The notes: generated by a model not told the origin, from the sequence alone. 64,000 nucleotides of DNA from CBDHFQ01 sp965262565 (GCA_965262565.1 CBDHFQ010000025.1:62001-126000), one strand, 5' to 3'; shown: positions 1 through 9,301, counted from the first letter of the stretch. Translations and numbers: made by a program.

Positions 1-241
1 TTAGAGTGCTAAGCTTAATATTGAAATGCTTACCAATATCTTTCATCTTTTGCTTACCCTCTAGTATTATCAATTGGATGATTTCCATCTCGAGCGCAGA
101 GATTTTGTATTTCGTCTTAATATATTCTTGATGTTTGCGGTATACATCATTTAAGAGAAATAAATTTTTTTCCAACCTATCCACCACAGGCAGATCTTCC
201 AGCTGTTCGGTGCTGTTTTGTACCACATCTTGAGTATTCAT
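1..241 (-). CDS. MarR-like transcriptional regulator, N-terminal part (runs off left edge)
   Basis: About 80 N-terminal residues are visible, read leftward from an ATG at 239-241; the rest lies outside the window. After an acidic start (MNTQDVVQNSTEQLEDLP) comes an amphipathic helix and then a stretch (MEIIQLIILEG, KDIGKHFNIKLSTL) that looks like the first helices of a MarR-type winged-helix domain, with the recognition helix just at the edge. MarR proteins bind palindromic DNA as dimers and usually respond to small ligands; no ligand can be inferred here. The family call rests on a partial sequence and could be another winged-helix family. Confidence 0.6.
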   Translation of the reverse strand, partial: MNTQDVVQNSTEQLEDLPVVDRLEKNLFLLNDVYRKHQEYIKTKYKISALEMEIIQLIILEGKQKMKDIGKHFNIKLSTL

Positions 242-830
242 ACTTTAGTCATTAGGTAGATAAAATTATCTACAAGTTATCAAAGGTGCTTTTCGCCTAA
301 ATGTACGATGCTTAAATTATTGGTAAACAGTTCTTGGATGGTTCGCTAACACAATTATACAATTATACAAAATAAACCAGATTCGATCCAAAAAAACTAT
401 ACGATTATTTAAGAAAAATTAACTGAGATGATAAATTTGACTTATAACAATGAACTAAAAATAAGTAATTCTAACGAAATTCACTATAAATCAAAAGTTT
501 CGTCATTTTATACTGATGCAAACCATTACCTTTTTTATTACGGATTTTTCCAGTAATTAGTATGGAGGTTTGAAATAATAGTTTATTATCTTTAAATTTT
601 TTTTAAAATCAATTTCCGAAATTCACATTAGGTAGCTTTTTTTTCATTCAACTACATAGAATGTAATAAGAAGAATACCAAGTACCTTACATTTAACATA
701 AAAGCGTGGCATCTCTTTTTGTCCTTTATGCATTATTTTTGCTATCATTTGCGTAAATTTTGAACCTGGGTATTTATACTTATTATAGATTCATTTAAAG
801 ATAATTAAACCTGACCCTTTCAACTCTTCA

Positions 831-841
831 TATTACTTTTG
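831..841 (+). promoter_or_regulatory. Candidate Bacteroidota -7 element (distal copy)
   Basis: TACTTTTG at 834-841 fits the Bacteroidota sigma-A -7 consensus TAnnTTTG. It would put a transcription start near 847-850, about 95 bases upstream of the polyprenyl synthase start codon. No clear TTG -33 element is seen at the usual spacing, so this is tentative. Confidence 0.3.
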
Positions 842-927
842 GCATCCCAAAATTTTCTGGTAAAATAGCATCAGGAAGTTACCCAAAGTATTACTATTAC
901 GAATAAATGTAATGATTAGAATTTTCT

Positions 928-938
928 TATTACTTTTG
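928..938 (+). promoter_or_regulatory. Candidate Bacteroidota -7 element (proximal copy)
   Basis: TACTTTTG at 931-938 fits TAnnTTTG and repeats the element found about 97 bases upstream. It lies only five bases before the ATG at 944, so a transcript from it would be nearly leaderless. No clear TTG -33 element is seen 19-21 bases upstream. Confidence 0.35.
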
Positions 939-943
939 CCCTA

Positions 944-1915
944 ATGAGTACAACGATAGACCTCAAATCAGCTGTTAACAGATCTATAGGATCATTTGAA
1001 TTTTCTCGAAAATTACCTGAAAATTTGTATGCTCCTATCCAATACATTCTTGCACTAGGGGGAAAAAGAATTCGGCCCATACTGACCATGCTGGCTTATC
1101 ATGCCGTTTCGGAAAATGAACCAGAAGACGTCATGAATCTGGCTCTTTCTTTAGAATTGTTTCATAATTTTACCTTGATGCATGATGATATTATGGACAG
1201 GGCGCCTTTCAGAAGAGGAAAGCCTTCCACTCATATGGTTTGGGATGAAGACATCGCCATGCTATCTGGAGATGCATTATTCGCTTTTTCTGTAGGCTTG
1301 GTAGTTAAGGATTATCCTGAAAAATCAGATAAACTGGTGGAAGAGTTTTCAAGGGTAGCTATTATGGTATGTGAGGGACAGATGGAAGATATGGATTTAG
1401 CTCAAGCATCAAATGTATCTCTAACTGAGTACCTGGAAATGATTCGTAAAAAGACAGCAGTTCTGCTTGGAGGTTGTATGAGGATAGGTGCTATTGCTGG
1501 AGGAGCCTCTGAGGAGGTAGTTAAAAAATTTGAAGTCTTCGGAGAAAGTGTTGGCCTAGCCTTTCAGCTTCAGGATGACCTTATGGATGTTTTTCCTCCC
1601 GAAAAGTTTGGAAAGCAAATAGGGGGAGATATTATTGAAAATAAAAAGACCTTTTTACTGATTAAAGCTCTCGAACTTGCTAATTCAGAACAGAAGGATC
1701 GCCTGACCACTTTGTATGCTAAAAAAGGAGAAGATTCCAAGAAGGTGGAAGACGTCATTCAAATATTTAAAGAATTGGATATTGAAGTCCATACCAAAAA
1801 AGCAGTTCAACATTACTACGAGAAAGCGGTTAAATTAAGTCGGGAACTATCAGATATAACTCACTTTGAGGTTATTTCTGCGTATTTACAAGAAATAGCA
1901 AATCGTACCTTTTAA
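944..1915 (+). CDS. Polyprenyl (isoprenyl) diphosphate synthase
   Basis: Trans-prenyltransferase that condenses isopentenyl diphosphate with an allylic diphosphate in the cytoplasm to make precursors for quinones, carotenoids or other isoprenoids. Visible motifs: GGKRIRP (residues 39-45), the first Asp-rich motif DDIMD (81-85) followed by RGKPS, and the second Asp-rich motif DDLMD (211-215) with the expected upstream Gln. The 323-residue length is normal. The first Asp-rich motif has no two-residue insertion, and Phe lies five residues before it, which in archaeal-type enzymes limits the product to about C20; a geranylgeranyl-size product is an inference only. The gene stands alone on its strand, just after a -7-like element. 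Confidence 0.92.
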   Translation: MSTTIDLKSAVNRSIGSFEFSRKLPENLYAPIQYILALGGKRIRPILTMLAYHAVSENEPEDVMNLALSLELFHNFTLMHDDIMDRAPFRRGKPSTHMVWDEDIAMLSGDALFAFSVGLVVKDYPEKSDKLVEEFSRVAIMVCEGQMEDMDLAQASNVSLTEYLEMIRKKTAVLLGGCMRIGAIAGGASEEVVKKFEVFGESVGLAFQLQDDLMDVFPPEKFGKQIGGDIIENKKTFLLIKALELANSEQKDRLTTLYAKKGEDSKKVEDVIQIFKELDIEVHTKKAVQHYYEKAVKLSRELSDITHFEVISAYLQEIANRTF

Positions 1916-2056
1916 TTAGAGTTGTCCACATCAGTTTATTTTTAAAATGAAGATAAACGATCATTACATTTTATCTTATCATTTTTGATTTGTAGGACAT
2001 GTTCTAATTTTTCCGTATGTTCATAATGATAGGATAACTTAACTTTTTATTGAAGC

Positions 2057-2692
2057 ATGGAAATAGTGGAAATCATGATGGCTTCGCCTGTGGCAGCGAC
2101 TATTTTTGTCATAACATTGATCACAAGTATTAAAGCTTTCAAAGATCCCATATTGAGGGATAAGTTTTTATTCATACCGTATAGAGTTTACCATCATAAG
2201 GAATATGCTCGGCTGTTTACCAGTGGGCTTATACATGGAGGAAACATGCATCTGGTCTTTAACATGATTTCCTATTTCTATTTTGCTTTTACTTTTGAAA
2301 GAGTTATAGGGCATTGGCAGTTTATGGTATTTTATCTGGCAACGCTCGCATTAAGTGATATAACCATATTATTTAAACATAAAGATAACCCTGCTTACAG
2401 TGCATTAGGAGCTTCAGGGGCTGTAAGTGCAGTAGTACTTGGCATGATACTTTGTGCACCTGGTATGAGTCTAATGCTGTTTTTTATCCCAATCCCCATA
2501 CCTGGTTGGCTTTTTGGCATAGCTTATATTATGTACAGCCATTACGCATCTAAAAATCAGACAGATAACATAGGACATGAAGCTCATCTATGGGGAGCTA
2601 TTTCTGGAATTATTCTTACTATCATCTTTTTAGCTGCTAACGGTCGACTCGATTTAGTTATTAGTCAGTGGCAGTCATATATTGGATTGTAA
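2057..2692 (+). CDS. Rhomboid family intramembrane serine protease (copy 1 of 3)
   Basis: Integral membrane serine protease of about six transmembrane helices. The catalytic dyad is intact: Ser120 in GASG (118-121) and His177 in HEAHLWG. The oxyanion-side residues of helix 2 are also present (His60, His65, Asn69 in GLIHGGNMHLVFN). At 211 residues it is a minimal rhomboid core with no extra domains. It is followed after 12 bases by a second rhomboid and then a third, all in the same direction, which points to tandem duplication. Substrates are unknown. I start at the ATG at 2057 because the first helix follows it directly. Confidence 0.9.
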   Translation: MEIVEIMMASPVAATIFVITLITSIKAFKDPILRDKFLFIPYRVYHHKEYARLFTSGLIHGGNMHLVFNMISYFYFAFTFERVIGHWQFMVFYLATLALSDITILFKHKDNPAYSALGASGAVSAVVLGMILCAPGMSLMLFFIPIPIPGWLFGIAYIMYSHYASKNQTDNIGHEAHLWGAISGIILTIIFLAANGRLDLVISQWQSYIGL

Positions 2693-2704
2693 TACATAAT
2701 AATA

Positions 2705-3304
2705 ATGGTTCAGGGCTCTTATGATTTTTGGTGTTTTCCCACATCATACGCTATCCTGGTTTTTATTATATGTTTAAGTATTCTGGCTTTCATTTTCAAA
2801 CAAGTCAAACTGCTACTGGGATTATATCCGTATCTTCTCATTAAAGATAAAGCATACTATAGACTGATATCTAGTGGGTTCATTCATCTTCATTTACTTC
2901 ATTTTTTATTGAATATCTTGTGCTTCATTATTGTCGCACCCAGGGTAGAACATATGCTAGGTTCATTCGAATTGGCATTCATTTACTTGGGAAGTTTATT
3001 ATTGAGTTCTGGTATAACGACTATGCAGCATCAGCATGATCCAACGTATAATAGTCTTGGTGCCTCAGGGCCTATAGCAGGCATATTGATGAGTTGGATA
3101 TGGTGTCAACCAGATTTATCGCTAAAAATTGGGAATGGGATTGATATTCCTGCCTGGTTATTGGGATTAGCTTATTTACTATACAGCTACCTATCTTCCA
3201 TTTTTTCTACATCCAGGATAAATCATAGAGCACATTTATGGGGTGGTTTTTCAGGTGTGTTTTTCACCATTATCATCCAATATATTCATACATCTTTTAA
3301 ATAG
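2705..3304 (+). CDS. Rhomboid family intramembrane serine protease (copy 2 of 3)
   Basis: Second of three adjacent rhomboids, 199 residues, starting 12 bases after copy 1, so probably co-transcribed. Catalytic Ser121 (SLGASG) and His177 (NHRAHLWG) are present, as are His61, His66 and Asn70 of helix 2. It differs from copies 1 and 3 in its N-terminal helix and in the loop after helix 4 (Pro follows GASG where the others have Ala; KIGNGIDIPAW replaces the PIPIPGW-like stretch), which suggests a different substrate preference rather than a recent exact duplicate. Confidence 0.88.
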   Translation: MVQGSYDFWCFPTSYAILVFIICLSILAFIFKQVKLLLGLYPYLLIKDKAYYRLISSGFIHLHLLHFLLNILCFIIVAPRVEHMLGSFELAFIYLGSLLLSSGITTMQHQHDPTYNSLGASGPIAGILMSWIWCQPDLSLKIGNGIDIPAWLLGLAYLLYSYLSSIFSTSRINHRAHLWGGFSGVFFTIIIQYIHTSFK

Positions 3305-3446
3305 TTAGCCATATTTATCTTTTTTAATAGAGATGTTGCAATATAGGCAACTATTACCTTTACAAATATTGACCTGGCCGCAAGAAATGGATCACTTTCA
3401 AGTTGGTATACATGCTTAATCAGAATACTTTAGAAGAAATCAATTT

Positions 3447-4067
3447 ATGTTCGTGGATTTTTTCTTCCTATTGGACACCCCCGCTACTGTAGGTTTAGTC
3501 ATACTGATACTGATAATTAGCATATACAATTTTTATAATGATGAGCTGATGGATAAGTTTTCTCTCATGCCTTACGAGGTGATTAGAGATAAGGCTTTTT
3601 ATCAACTTATTACCAGTGGGTTTCTTCATGGAAGCATTCAACACTTGGCTCTTAATTTGTTTGTTTTTATCATTTTCGGCAGCCACTTTGAAAGGACTTT
3701 GGGATCAGTTTCATTATTAGTTGTATATTTTATAGGATTGATTTTTAGTAATTTAGTTACTGTAATAAAATTTAGGTATCGATCTGCATATCAAAGTGTA
3801 GGTGCTTCGGGAGCAATCAGTGCAATCGTTCTTGGAACCATTGTTGTTTTCCCTCAACTGGAAATGTTATTATTTTTTTTCCTACCAATTCCCGGGTGGT
3901 TATTCGCAGTAGCTTATTTGCTTTTTAGTATATATGGCGCAGGCTTTTCTGAAGGGAATATAAATCACGATGCACATTTATGGGGAGCTATTAGCGGTAT
4001 CATATGTACTTTTTTAATTTTCCCCAAGGCATTAGAAATTTGGGAGGCTTTTATTATGATGAGCTAA
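3447..4067 (+). CDS. Rhomboid family intramembrane serine protease (copy 3 of 3)
   Basis: Third adjacent rhomboid, 206 residues. Ser121 (SVGASGAISAIVLG), His177 (NHDAHLWGAISG) and the helix-2 residues His61, His66 and Asn70 are intact, so the enzyme should be active. The overall pattern is closest to copy 1, with a shared LPIPGW loop and AISGII end. A gap of 142 bases separates it from copy 2, so it may have its own promoter. It is followed by the UbiD-family gene 100 bases downstream. Confidence 0.89.
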   Translation: MFVDFFFLLDTPATVGLVILILIISIYNFYNDELMDKFSLMPYEVIRDKAFYQLITSGFLHGSIQHLALNLFVFIIFGSHFERTLGSVSLLVVYFIGLIFSNLVTVIKFRYRSAYQSVGASGAISAIVLGTIVVFPQLEMLLFFFLPIPGWLFAVAYLLFSIYGAGFSEGNINHDAHLWGAISGIICTFLIFPKALEIWEAFIMMS

Positions 4068-4166
4068 CTACCGTGTTTAATATGCATAAGGTAAACAGAA
4101 ATTAATGAATTCAGTTTATGTATCATTAATATTCTTCATCATTCATAGCAGTAATCAGTAAAAGGT

Positions 4167-6005
4167 TTGGGATATAAAAGTTTACGTTCCTGTTTAATTG
4201 ACCTGGAAAAAAAAGGGGAATTGATCAGGATAAAAAGTGAAATTGATCCATATTTAGAGATTGCAGAAGTTCAACGTCGTTTATACGATTGTCAAGGACC
4301 GGCAGTATTATTTGAAAATGTAAAAGGGAGTCCCTTCCCTGCTGTTTGTAATGTGTTTGGGACATTAGATCGTACCAGATATATATTCAGACATACCTTA
4401 GAGGCTGTAAAAGCAGTAGTTAATATTAAGGCAGATCCAGCAGAATTAATCAAGAATCCGGTTAATCTTTTGAGAGCGCCTTTAACTGCACTGAAAGCTC
4501 TTCCTTTGCCGAGTATGAACCCCCCTATTCTCTATGGGAAAACCACATTGACCCATCTTCCTCAAATAACTTCTTGGCCAAAGGATGGGGGACCGTATAT
4601 TACCCTACCTCAAGTGTATACAGAAGATCTTGCTTCTCCAGGTCTGTTTTCCTCAAATGTGGGAATGTATCGAGTCCAATTAGCCGGTAATGAGTTTCTT
4701 TCAGATAAGGAAGTGGGAATGCATTATCAAATTCACAGAGGAATTGGCGTCCATCATTCTACTGCCATTAAGCAAAATAAAAAACTTAGAGTAAGTATAT
4801 TTATCGGAGGACCTCCTGCTCATACACTGGCTGCAGTCATGCCCTTACCTGAAGGACTAGCTGAAGTCTTGTTTGCTGGAATGTTAGCAGGAAGAAATTT
4901 CAGGTATGCAAGGAGAAACGGTCATTTACTTTCAGCTGATGCTGATTTTTGTATTGTCGGCACAATAGATCCTGAACTCACTAAACCAGAAGGGCCATTC
5001 GGAGATCATTTAGGATATTATAGTTTGACTCATCCATTTCCCTTTATGGATGTGGAAGAGGTATATTTCAGAAAAGGAGCTGTCTGGCCATTCACAGTGG
5101 TAGGTAGACCTCCTCAGGAAGATACCACTTTTGGAGCGCTCATTCATGAGATAACGCAGCCTATGGTGCCTGTTTCCATTCCAGGGCTTCATGCTATGCA
5201 TGCTGTGGATGCTGCTGGGGTACATCCGTTGTTGTTGGCTATAGGGAGCGAAAGATATGTACCATATGAAGGAGAAGAGAGAATTCCTCGGGAATTATTG
5301 ACGGTAGCTAATGCAGTGTTGGGGTTTGGACAAGCTTCACTGGCAAAATATCTGATGATTCTTGCATTCGAGGATGTTCCTGAATTAGATATTCATCATG
5401 TAGATAACTTTTTTAAGGAATTATTGAGTAGAATTGACTGGCGGAGAGATCTGCATTTTCAAACGAACACTACCATGGATACATTGGATTATTCTGGAAT
5501 TGGACTGAACCAGGGATCTAAGGTTGTCTTGGCAGCTGCTGGGCCGGTAAAGCGATCTTTAAAAAAGGAACTCCCCGCTGAGCTATACTTAACTGAACAA
5601 TTTAGCAATCCTAAATGGGTATTTCCCGGAGTAATTGCTGTGGAAGGAAGGAAGTTTGAAACCCAGCAACAAGCTGAGAAGAATATATCTAATTGGGTGA
5701 ATATTGTTGAGCACCAAACGGATTGGGATGGTATCATGCTCATAGTCATTACAGATGACAGTGATTTTCTCGCACATTCATTTAATAACTTTTTGTGGGT
5801 CACTTTTACCCGCTCTAATCCATCTCATGATATATATGGAATAGGAAGTTTTGTCTCATTCAAACATTGGGGATGTAGGGGACCATTAATTATAGATGCA
5901 AGAATGAAACCTCATCATGCACCTCCTTTAATTGAAGATCCTGACATATTAAAAAAAGTGGATCAATTAGCTAGTCCTGGGAAGCCATTGCATAATATTA
6001 TTTAA
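4167..6005 (+). CDS. UbiD family decarboxylase
   Basis: 612-residue member of the UbiD (prenylated-FMN-dependent) (de)carboxylases, which act on aromatic or alpha,beta-unsaturated acids in the cytoplasm and need the cofactor made by UbiX. Visible family features: the N-terminal block (GYKSLRSC, IDPYLEIAEVQRRLYD, GPAVLFENVKGSPFP), the MYRVQ stretch that holds the catalytic Arg in this family, and PEGPFGDHLGYYSL, which carries the acidic residues. The start is a TTG at 4167; family members begin with the same MGY-SLR block, which supports it. With a prenyl diphosphate synthase nearby, a role in quinone synthesis is possible, for example the decarboxylation step of the futalosine menaquinone route, but this is inference. 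Confidence 0.88.
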   Translation: MGYKSLRSCLIDLEKKGELIRIKSEIDPYLEIAEVQRRLYDCQGPAVLFENVKGSPFPAVCNVFGTLDRTRYIFRHTLEAVKAVVNIKADPAELIKNPVNLLRAPLTALKALPLPSMNPPILYGKTTLTHLPQITSWPKDGGPYITLPQVYTEDLASPGLFSSNVGMYRVQLAGNEFLSDKEVGMHYQIHRGIGVHHSTAIKQNKKLRVSIFIGGPPAHTLAAVMPLPEGLAEVLFAGMLAGRNFRYARRNGHLLSADADFCIVGTIDPELTKPEGPFGDHLGYYSLTHPFPFMDVEEVYFRKGAVWPFTVVGRPPQEDTTFGALIHEITQPMVPVSIPGLHAMHAVDAAGVHPLLLAIGSERYVPYEGEERIPRELLTVANAVLGFGQASLAKYLMILAFEDVPELDIHHVDNFFKELLSRIDWRRDLHFQTNTTMDTLDYSGIGLNQGSKVVLAAAGPVKRSLKKELPAELYLTEQFSNPKWVFPGVIAVEGRKFETQQQAEKNISNWVNIVEHQTDWDGIMLIVITDDSDFLAHSFNNFLWVTFTRSNPSHDIYGIGSFVSFKHWGCRGPLIIDARMKPHHAPPLIEDPDILKKVDQLASPGKPLHNII

Positions 6006-6151
6006 ATACATAGGTTTAAGTCATTTGTTAATTTTTGCCCATTTTGATTATAAAATTAAGTAGCAAGTAATTAGTTTAAAGGGTAAGGACAGCTTTATTA
6101 GATGATATTGCGTACTATTAACATTCATGTGCTTCGACTGATAACCTGTTT

Positions 6152-6754
6152 ATGATTATAATTACTCTGCAACGTTGGTTATTTATCTGTTTAGTAACCC
6201 TTTGGAATCCAGTATCAAGTCAGAAAATCGTTTTTGATGCATTTAGGGATGGAGATAAAGTTGGTGCTCTGAAAGTAAATAGAGAATGTGAAGGTTCTAT
6301 TTGTCAGTATCACCTAAACAACAAGGTTACAATTAAGATGTTGATTACTGTAGATGTGGAACTCGATTTTCAATGCATGTTTAAAGACGGTAAGTTGAAA
6401 AGGGCTGATACAAAGCAATTGAGAAACGGAAATGTTAAGGAAAATTCCTATTTGTCTTGGGAGGAAAATAAATATCTTTATGCAATGGGTAAAGACACCA
6501 CTGAACTTAATCTTCCACAAACATCCTATAGCACTAATCTCATGTATTTCGAAGAGCCAGTGAACAGAACTGAGGTTTTTTCTGAAAGATTTGGTAAACT
6601 TCTCGGTTTGAGAGAAATAGACCCACATACTTATGAATTAAGCCTTCCTGACAATTCAAAAAATGTTTTCTATTACAAAGATGGTAGGTGTGAACGCATA
6701 TTGATAAAACACTTTTTAGGTAATGTGAATCTTGTAAGAGTAAATGCAGGTTAA
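6152..6754 (+). CDS. Small secreted protein, DUF6134-like
   Basis: 200 residues with an N-terminal signal peptide (hydrophobic LFICLVTLW, likely cleavage near SSQ). The rest is beta-rich: KIVFDAFRDGDKVGALKV, then YHLNNKVTIKM, LDFQCMFKDGKLKRAD and a C-terminal FYYKDGRCERI. This layout resembles Bacteroidota DUF6134 proteins, small exported proteins of unknown function; I recognise the pattern rather than a diagnostic motif. It is preceded by UbiD and followed by an inverted repeat that begins at its stop codon. No enzymatic residue is evident. Confidence 0.62.
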   Translation: MIIITLQRWLFICLVTLWNPVSSQKIVFDAFRDGDKVGALKVNRECEGSICQYHLNNKVTIKMLITVDVELDFQCMFKDGKLKRADTKQLRNGNVKENSYLSWEENKYLYAMGKDTTELNLPQTSYSTNLMYFEEPVNRTEVFSERFGKLLGLREIDPHTYELSLPDNSKNVFYYKDGRCERILIKHFLGNVNLVRVNAG

Positions 6755-6814
6755 TCCTCCATCCTCTCTGAAGGTAGGTCATATATGGCACTCTATCTGC
6801 ATAGGATGGATTAA
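6751..6814. repeat. Inverted repeat after the DUF6134-like gene
   Basis: Left arm TTAATCCTCCATCCT (6751-6765) and right arm AGGATGGATTAA (6803-6814) pair over 12 bases with a three-base bulge; the loop is 37 bases. The left arm includes the stop codon of the preceding gene. It could act as a terminator or mRNA-stabilising structure, but there is no immediate T-run, so the role is uncertain. Confidence 0.4.
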
Positions 6815-6942
6815 CATATGCAGCCCTTTTTAAGATTGGACAACTAGGGATAGTTTATTACCTTGTTTATATTGTTTATTAGGTGGGGAGATTAAAAGGC
6901 TCGATGTTGTTATTATAGGCAACAGCTAATTTTCAATAAAAG

Positions 6943-7506
6943 ATGATTACAAGTTCATTTAACCCCGCTGTGGGTAGGTTTCTTGTTTCAGAACCCTTCA
7001 TGTCGGATCAGAATTTTCAGAGAACGGTGATATTGTTAGTAGAATATGGTGATCAAGGTAGTTTGGGGTTTGTCATAAACAGAAAGCTTAAGGTGAAAAT
7101 TCATGAAGTAGTAGAAGGGGTACCAAGTGTAGACGCTCCGGTCTTTATGGGGGGGCCGGTGGAACAGAATACCTTACATTTCGTTCACCGTTTAGGTGCG
7201 AATCTTGCAGGAAGTAGAAACATATATGATGACATATTTTGGGGAGGGAGTTTCGATGACCTACAACACCAATTAAAACTTGGAATGGTCGATCCCAATG
7301 AAATCTTATTTTTTATAGGTTATTCAGGTTGGGGACCAGGTCAGCTGGAGAATGAAATTGAAAGAAAGTCTTGGATAGTGGCTCCTGAAGCTCCAGAATT
7401 TATATTTAGAAAAGAATATAAAGATATGTGGCGACAAATTCTAAAAAGTATGGGAGCAAAGTATCAGGTTATTTCGAATTATCCTACGGATCCTCGTCTA
7501 AACTAA
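6943..7506 (+). CDS. yqgE: YqgE/AlgH family protein
   Basis: 187 residues, full length for this conserved cytoplasmic family of uncertain biochemical role. Signature blocks are present: GRFLVSEPFMSDQNFQRTVILL, where F-x-R-T-V is typical; GSLGFVINR; the FMGGPVEQNTLHFVH stretch; and FIGYSGWGPGQLENEI. The next gene, a TlpA-like thioredoxin, starts only 15 bases downstream, so the two are probably an operon. In proteobacteria the homologue was linked to alginate regulation; nothing here supports that role in this organism. Confidence 0.93.
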   Translation: MITSSFNPAVGRFLVSEPFMSDQNFQRTVILLVEYGDQGSLGFVINRKLKVKIHEVVEGVPSVDAPVFMGGPVEQNTLHFVHRLGANLAGSRNIYDDIFWGGSFDDLQHQLKLGMVDPNEILFFIGYSGWGPGQLENEIERKSWIVAPEAPEFIFRKEYKDMWRQILKSMGAKYQVISNYPTDPRLN

Positions 7507-7521
7507 TAAACAGGGTTTATT

Positions 7522-8943
7522 ATGTATCTGAATCTATTATTTTGGAGTAAATCTATATTCAGCACCTTCATTTTAAGCATTCTTATTTCCTTTACTGCTC
7601 TTTCACAACAGTCTACTTTATCTGGTGAATTAGTTAATTGTCAGGCTGATTCTATGAGATTGTTTATGTTGGAAGGTAGTGCAATGAAGTTAATCCATAG
7701 TGTTCCATTAGCTGAAGATGAGGGGACTTATACTTTTTCAATGGCACTTAATGATATTCCTCCCGGCTTTTACATTGTAGGAGATGGAAGAAAAGGAAAT
7801 TCGAAATTTTTATTGCTAGGGGAGGATGAAGAAATGAAATTAACAGGTCAATGTAATGCCCTTGGATCAGCTCAAATATGGAATTCTGAATTAAATTCCG
7901 CTTTTAAACGCCTCCTGCGACAATCAGATTCATTAGAAAAAGAGCATGCTTCACTTATAAAAGCTTATCAGATTGCTCAGAGGGCAAAAGGGGATACAGC
8001 TGAAGTTAACTCAAAATTGGCTAAGATTGATTCACTAAAAGTCGTTCATTTGGAAAGAGCTAAGGAAGAGCATAACTTATTGGGAAGTACCTTAGCTTTA
8101 AAAACTTATTTAAGTTATCAGAATAGACGAGAGCTGGCAGCTGCAGAAAAGATGTATTTTGCAGATTTCTTTTTTCAGTTTGTTGATTTCAAAGATCCCA
8201 TTTACAATAGAATTCCCTTGGTAATTGATGCCTTTAAACAGTATTCTTCTACTTTGGCCCAGATAGGACTTTCGGAAGATTTGCAGGAAAAGTCTATTGC
8301 TCAGTATCTGGGAGGCATTCCGCCTAATACAACCGCTTATAAATTTGCACTTACTGGTACTATTTTAGGATTGAAAGATGCCAATCCAAATTTATTCATG
8401 AGTTTTTCAGAAGACTTTTTATCTCTTTACAAGGAATCAGATCCTTACTTTTCGAATACTATCATTAGTGAAAGAACAAAATTATCCAGTAGGGTTATTG
8501 GGGCAATCGCTCCTGAAATAAGTTTACCAACTCCCCAAGGTGATACCTTAAATTTGTCGGACTTGAGAGGAAAAGTAGTCCTCATTGATTTTTGGGCAAG
8601 TTGGTGTGGGCCTTGTAGGCGCGAAAATCCTAATGTTAAAAGAGTGTATGAAAAGTATAACCCCATGGGATTCGAAATATTAGGAGTAAGTTTAGATAGA
8701 ACAAAGGGAGCATGGACCAAAGCTATAGAGGCTGATGGTTTGACCTGGCACCATGTAAGCGACTTAAAATATTGGCAAAGTTCTGCTGCTCAAACCTATG
8801 GAGTTCATGGGATTCCATATACCGTACTATTGGATAAAGAGGGTAAGATAATTGCTACCAAATTAAGAGGTAAAGGATTAGAACGAAAACTGGCAGAAAT
8901 TTTTTCTGATGAAGAACAACCAGCATCAGTAGGCGGTAAGTAA
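7522..8943 (+). CDS. TlpA-like thioredoxin with N-terminal DUF4369-like region
   Basis: 473-residue exported protein. An N-terminal signal peptide (FILSILISFTALSQQ) is followed by a beta-rich DUF4369-like region and a central helical region, then a C-terminal redoxin/TlpA domain from about residue 335 (GAIAPEISLPTPQGDTLNLSD). The redox site is WCGPC with Cys362 and Cys365, and the cis-Pro is in HGIPYTVLLD. Such proteins act as periplasmic thiol-disulfide reductases anchored or soluble in the Bacteroidota envelope. It follows yqgE closely. The substrate is unknown. Confidence 0.88.
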   Translation: MYLNLLFWSKSIFSTFILSILISFTALSQQSTLSGELVNCQADSMRLFMLEGSAMKLIHSVPLAEDEGTYTFSMALNDIPPGFYIVGDGRKGNSKFLLLGEDEEMKLTGQCNALGSAQIWNSELNSAFKRLLRQSDSLEKEHASLIKAYQIAQRAKGDTAEVNSKLAKIDSLKVVHLERAKEEHNLLGSTLALKTYLSYQNRRELAAAEKMYFADFFFQFVDFKDPIYNRIPLVIDAFKQYSSTLAQIGLSEDLQEKSIAQYLGGIPPNTTAYKFALTGTILGLKDANPNLFMSFSEDFLSLYKESDPYFSNTIISERTKLSSRVIGAIAPEISLPTPQGDTLNLSDLRGKVVLIDFWASWCGPCRRENPNVKRVYEKYNPMGFEILGVSLDRTKGAWTKAIEADGLTWHHVSDLKYWQSSAAQTYGVHGIPYTVLLDKEGKIIATKLRGKGLERKLAEIFSDEEQPASVGGK

Positions 8944-9037
8944 AAGCAATGATGAAGTTGGAAAGTCTCGGTTTCTTATCATCTTCTGATAAACGGTTAT
9001 GTAGTTATTCCTAAGTACCGCCAGAATTAGGCAGTGA

Positions 9038-9301
9038 TTAAATGATTAATTTGGTACTGATATTTAATTCATCTGGCAACTTTACACTGTAAATAATTTT
9101 TCTCACCGTATCGAACTGAAGGTAAGGGTATTGATCTAAAATATGTTCAATAGCTTCCGTAGATTTCATGCCTGATTCTCTGAGATTTATGTAGCATTTT
9201 TTGATTTGAAAATCTCTTAGTACTTTCTTATTGATCAGATTTAGCTTAGCTAAAGTAGCAAAAACTTCATCCGGGACAATTTCACGGATTGGATTATACA
9301 T
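9038..9301 (-). CDS. Small conserved-looking hypothetical protein
   Basis: 87 residues, no signal peptide or membrane segment. The sequence is predicted mostly helical, with a stretch (SGMKSTEAIEHILDQYPYLQ followed by FDTVRKIIY) that resembles a helix-turn-helix arrangement. Codon use looks like that of neighbours and the frame is closed on both sides by noncoding DNA, which supports it as a real gene. It lies head to tail with the FadL-like gene, which is upstream of it on the same strand. I do not recognise the family; a small DNA-binding protein is one possibility. Confidence 0.6.
   Translation of the reverse strand: MYNPIREIVPDEVFATLAKLNLINKKVLRDFQIKKCYINLRESGMKSTEAIEHILDQYPYLQFDTVRKIIYSVKLPDELNISTKLII

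Larger units (their letters stand above)
242..943. other. Gene-free stretch between the MarR-like gene and the polyprenyl synthase gene
   Basis: About 700 bases, very AT-rich, with no convincing reading frame on either strand. It separates two divergent genes and should carry both promoters. Two near-identical -7-like elements (TATTACTTTTG) lie at 831-841 and 928-938. I see no tRNA, riboswitch or clear terminator hairpin. Confidence 0.6.
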
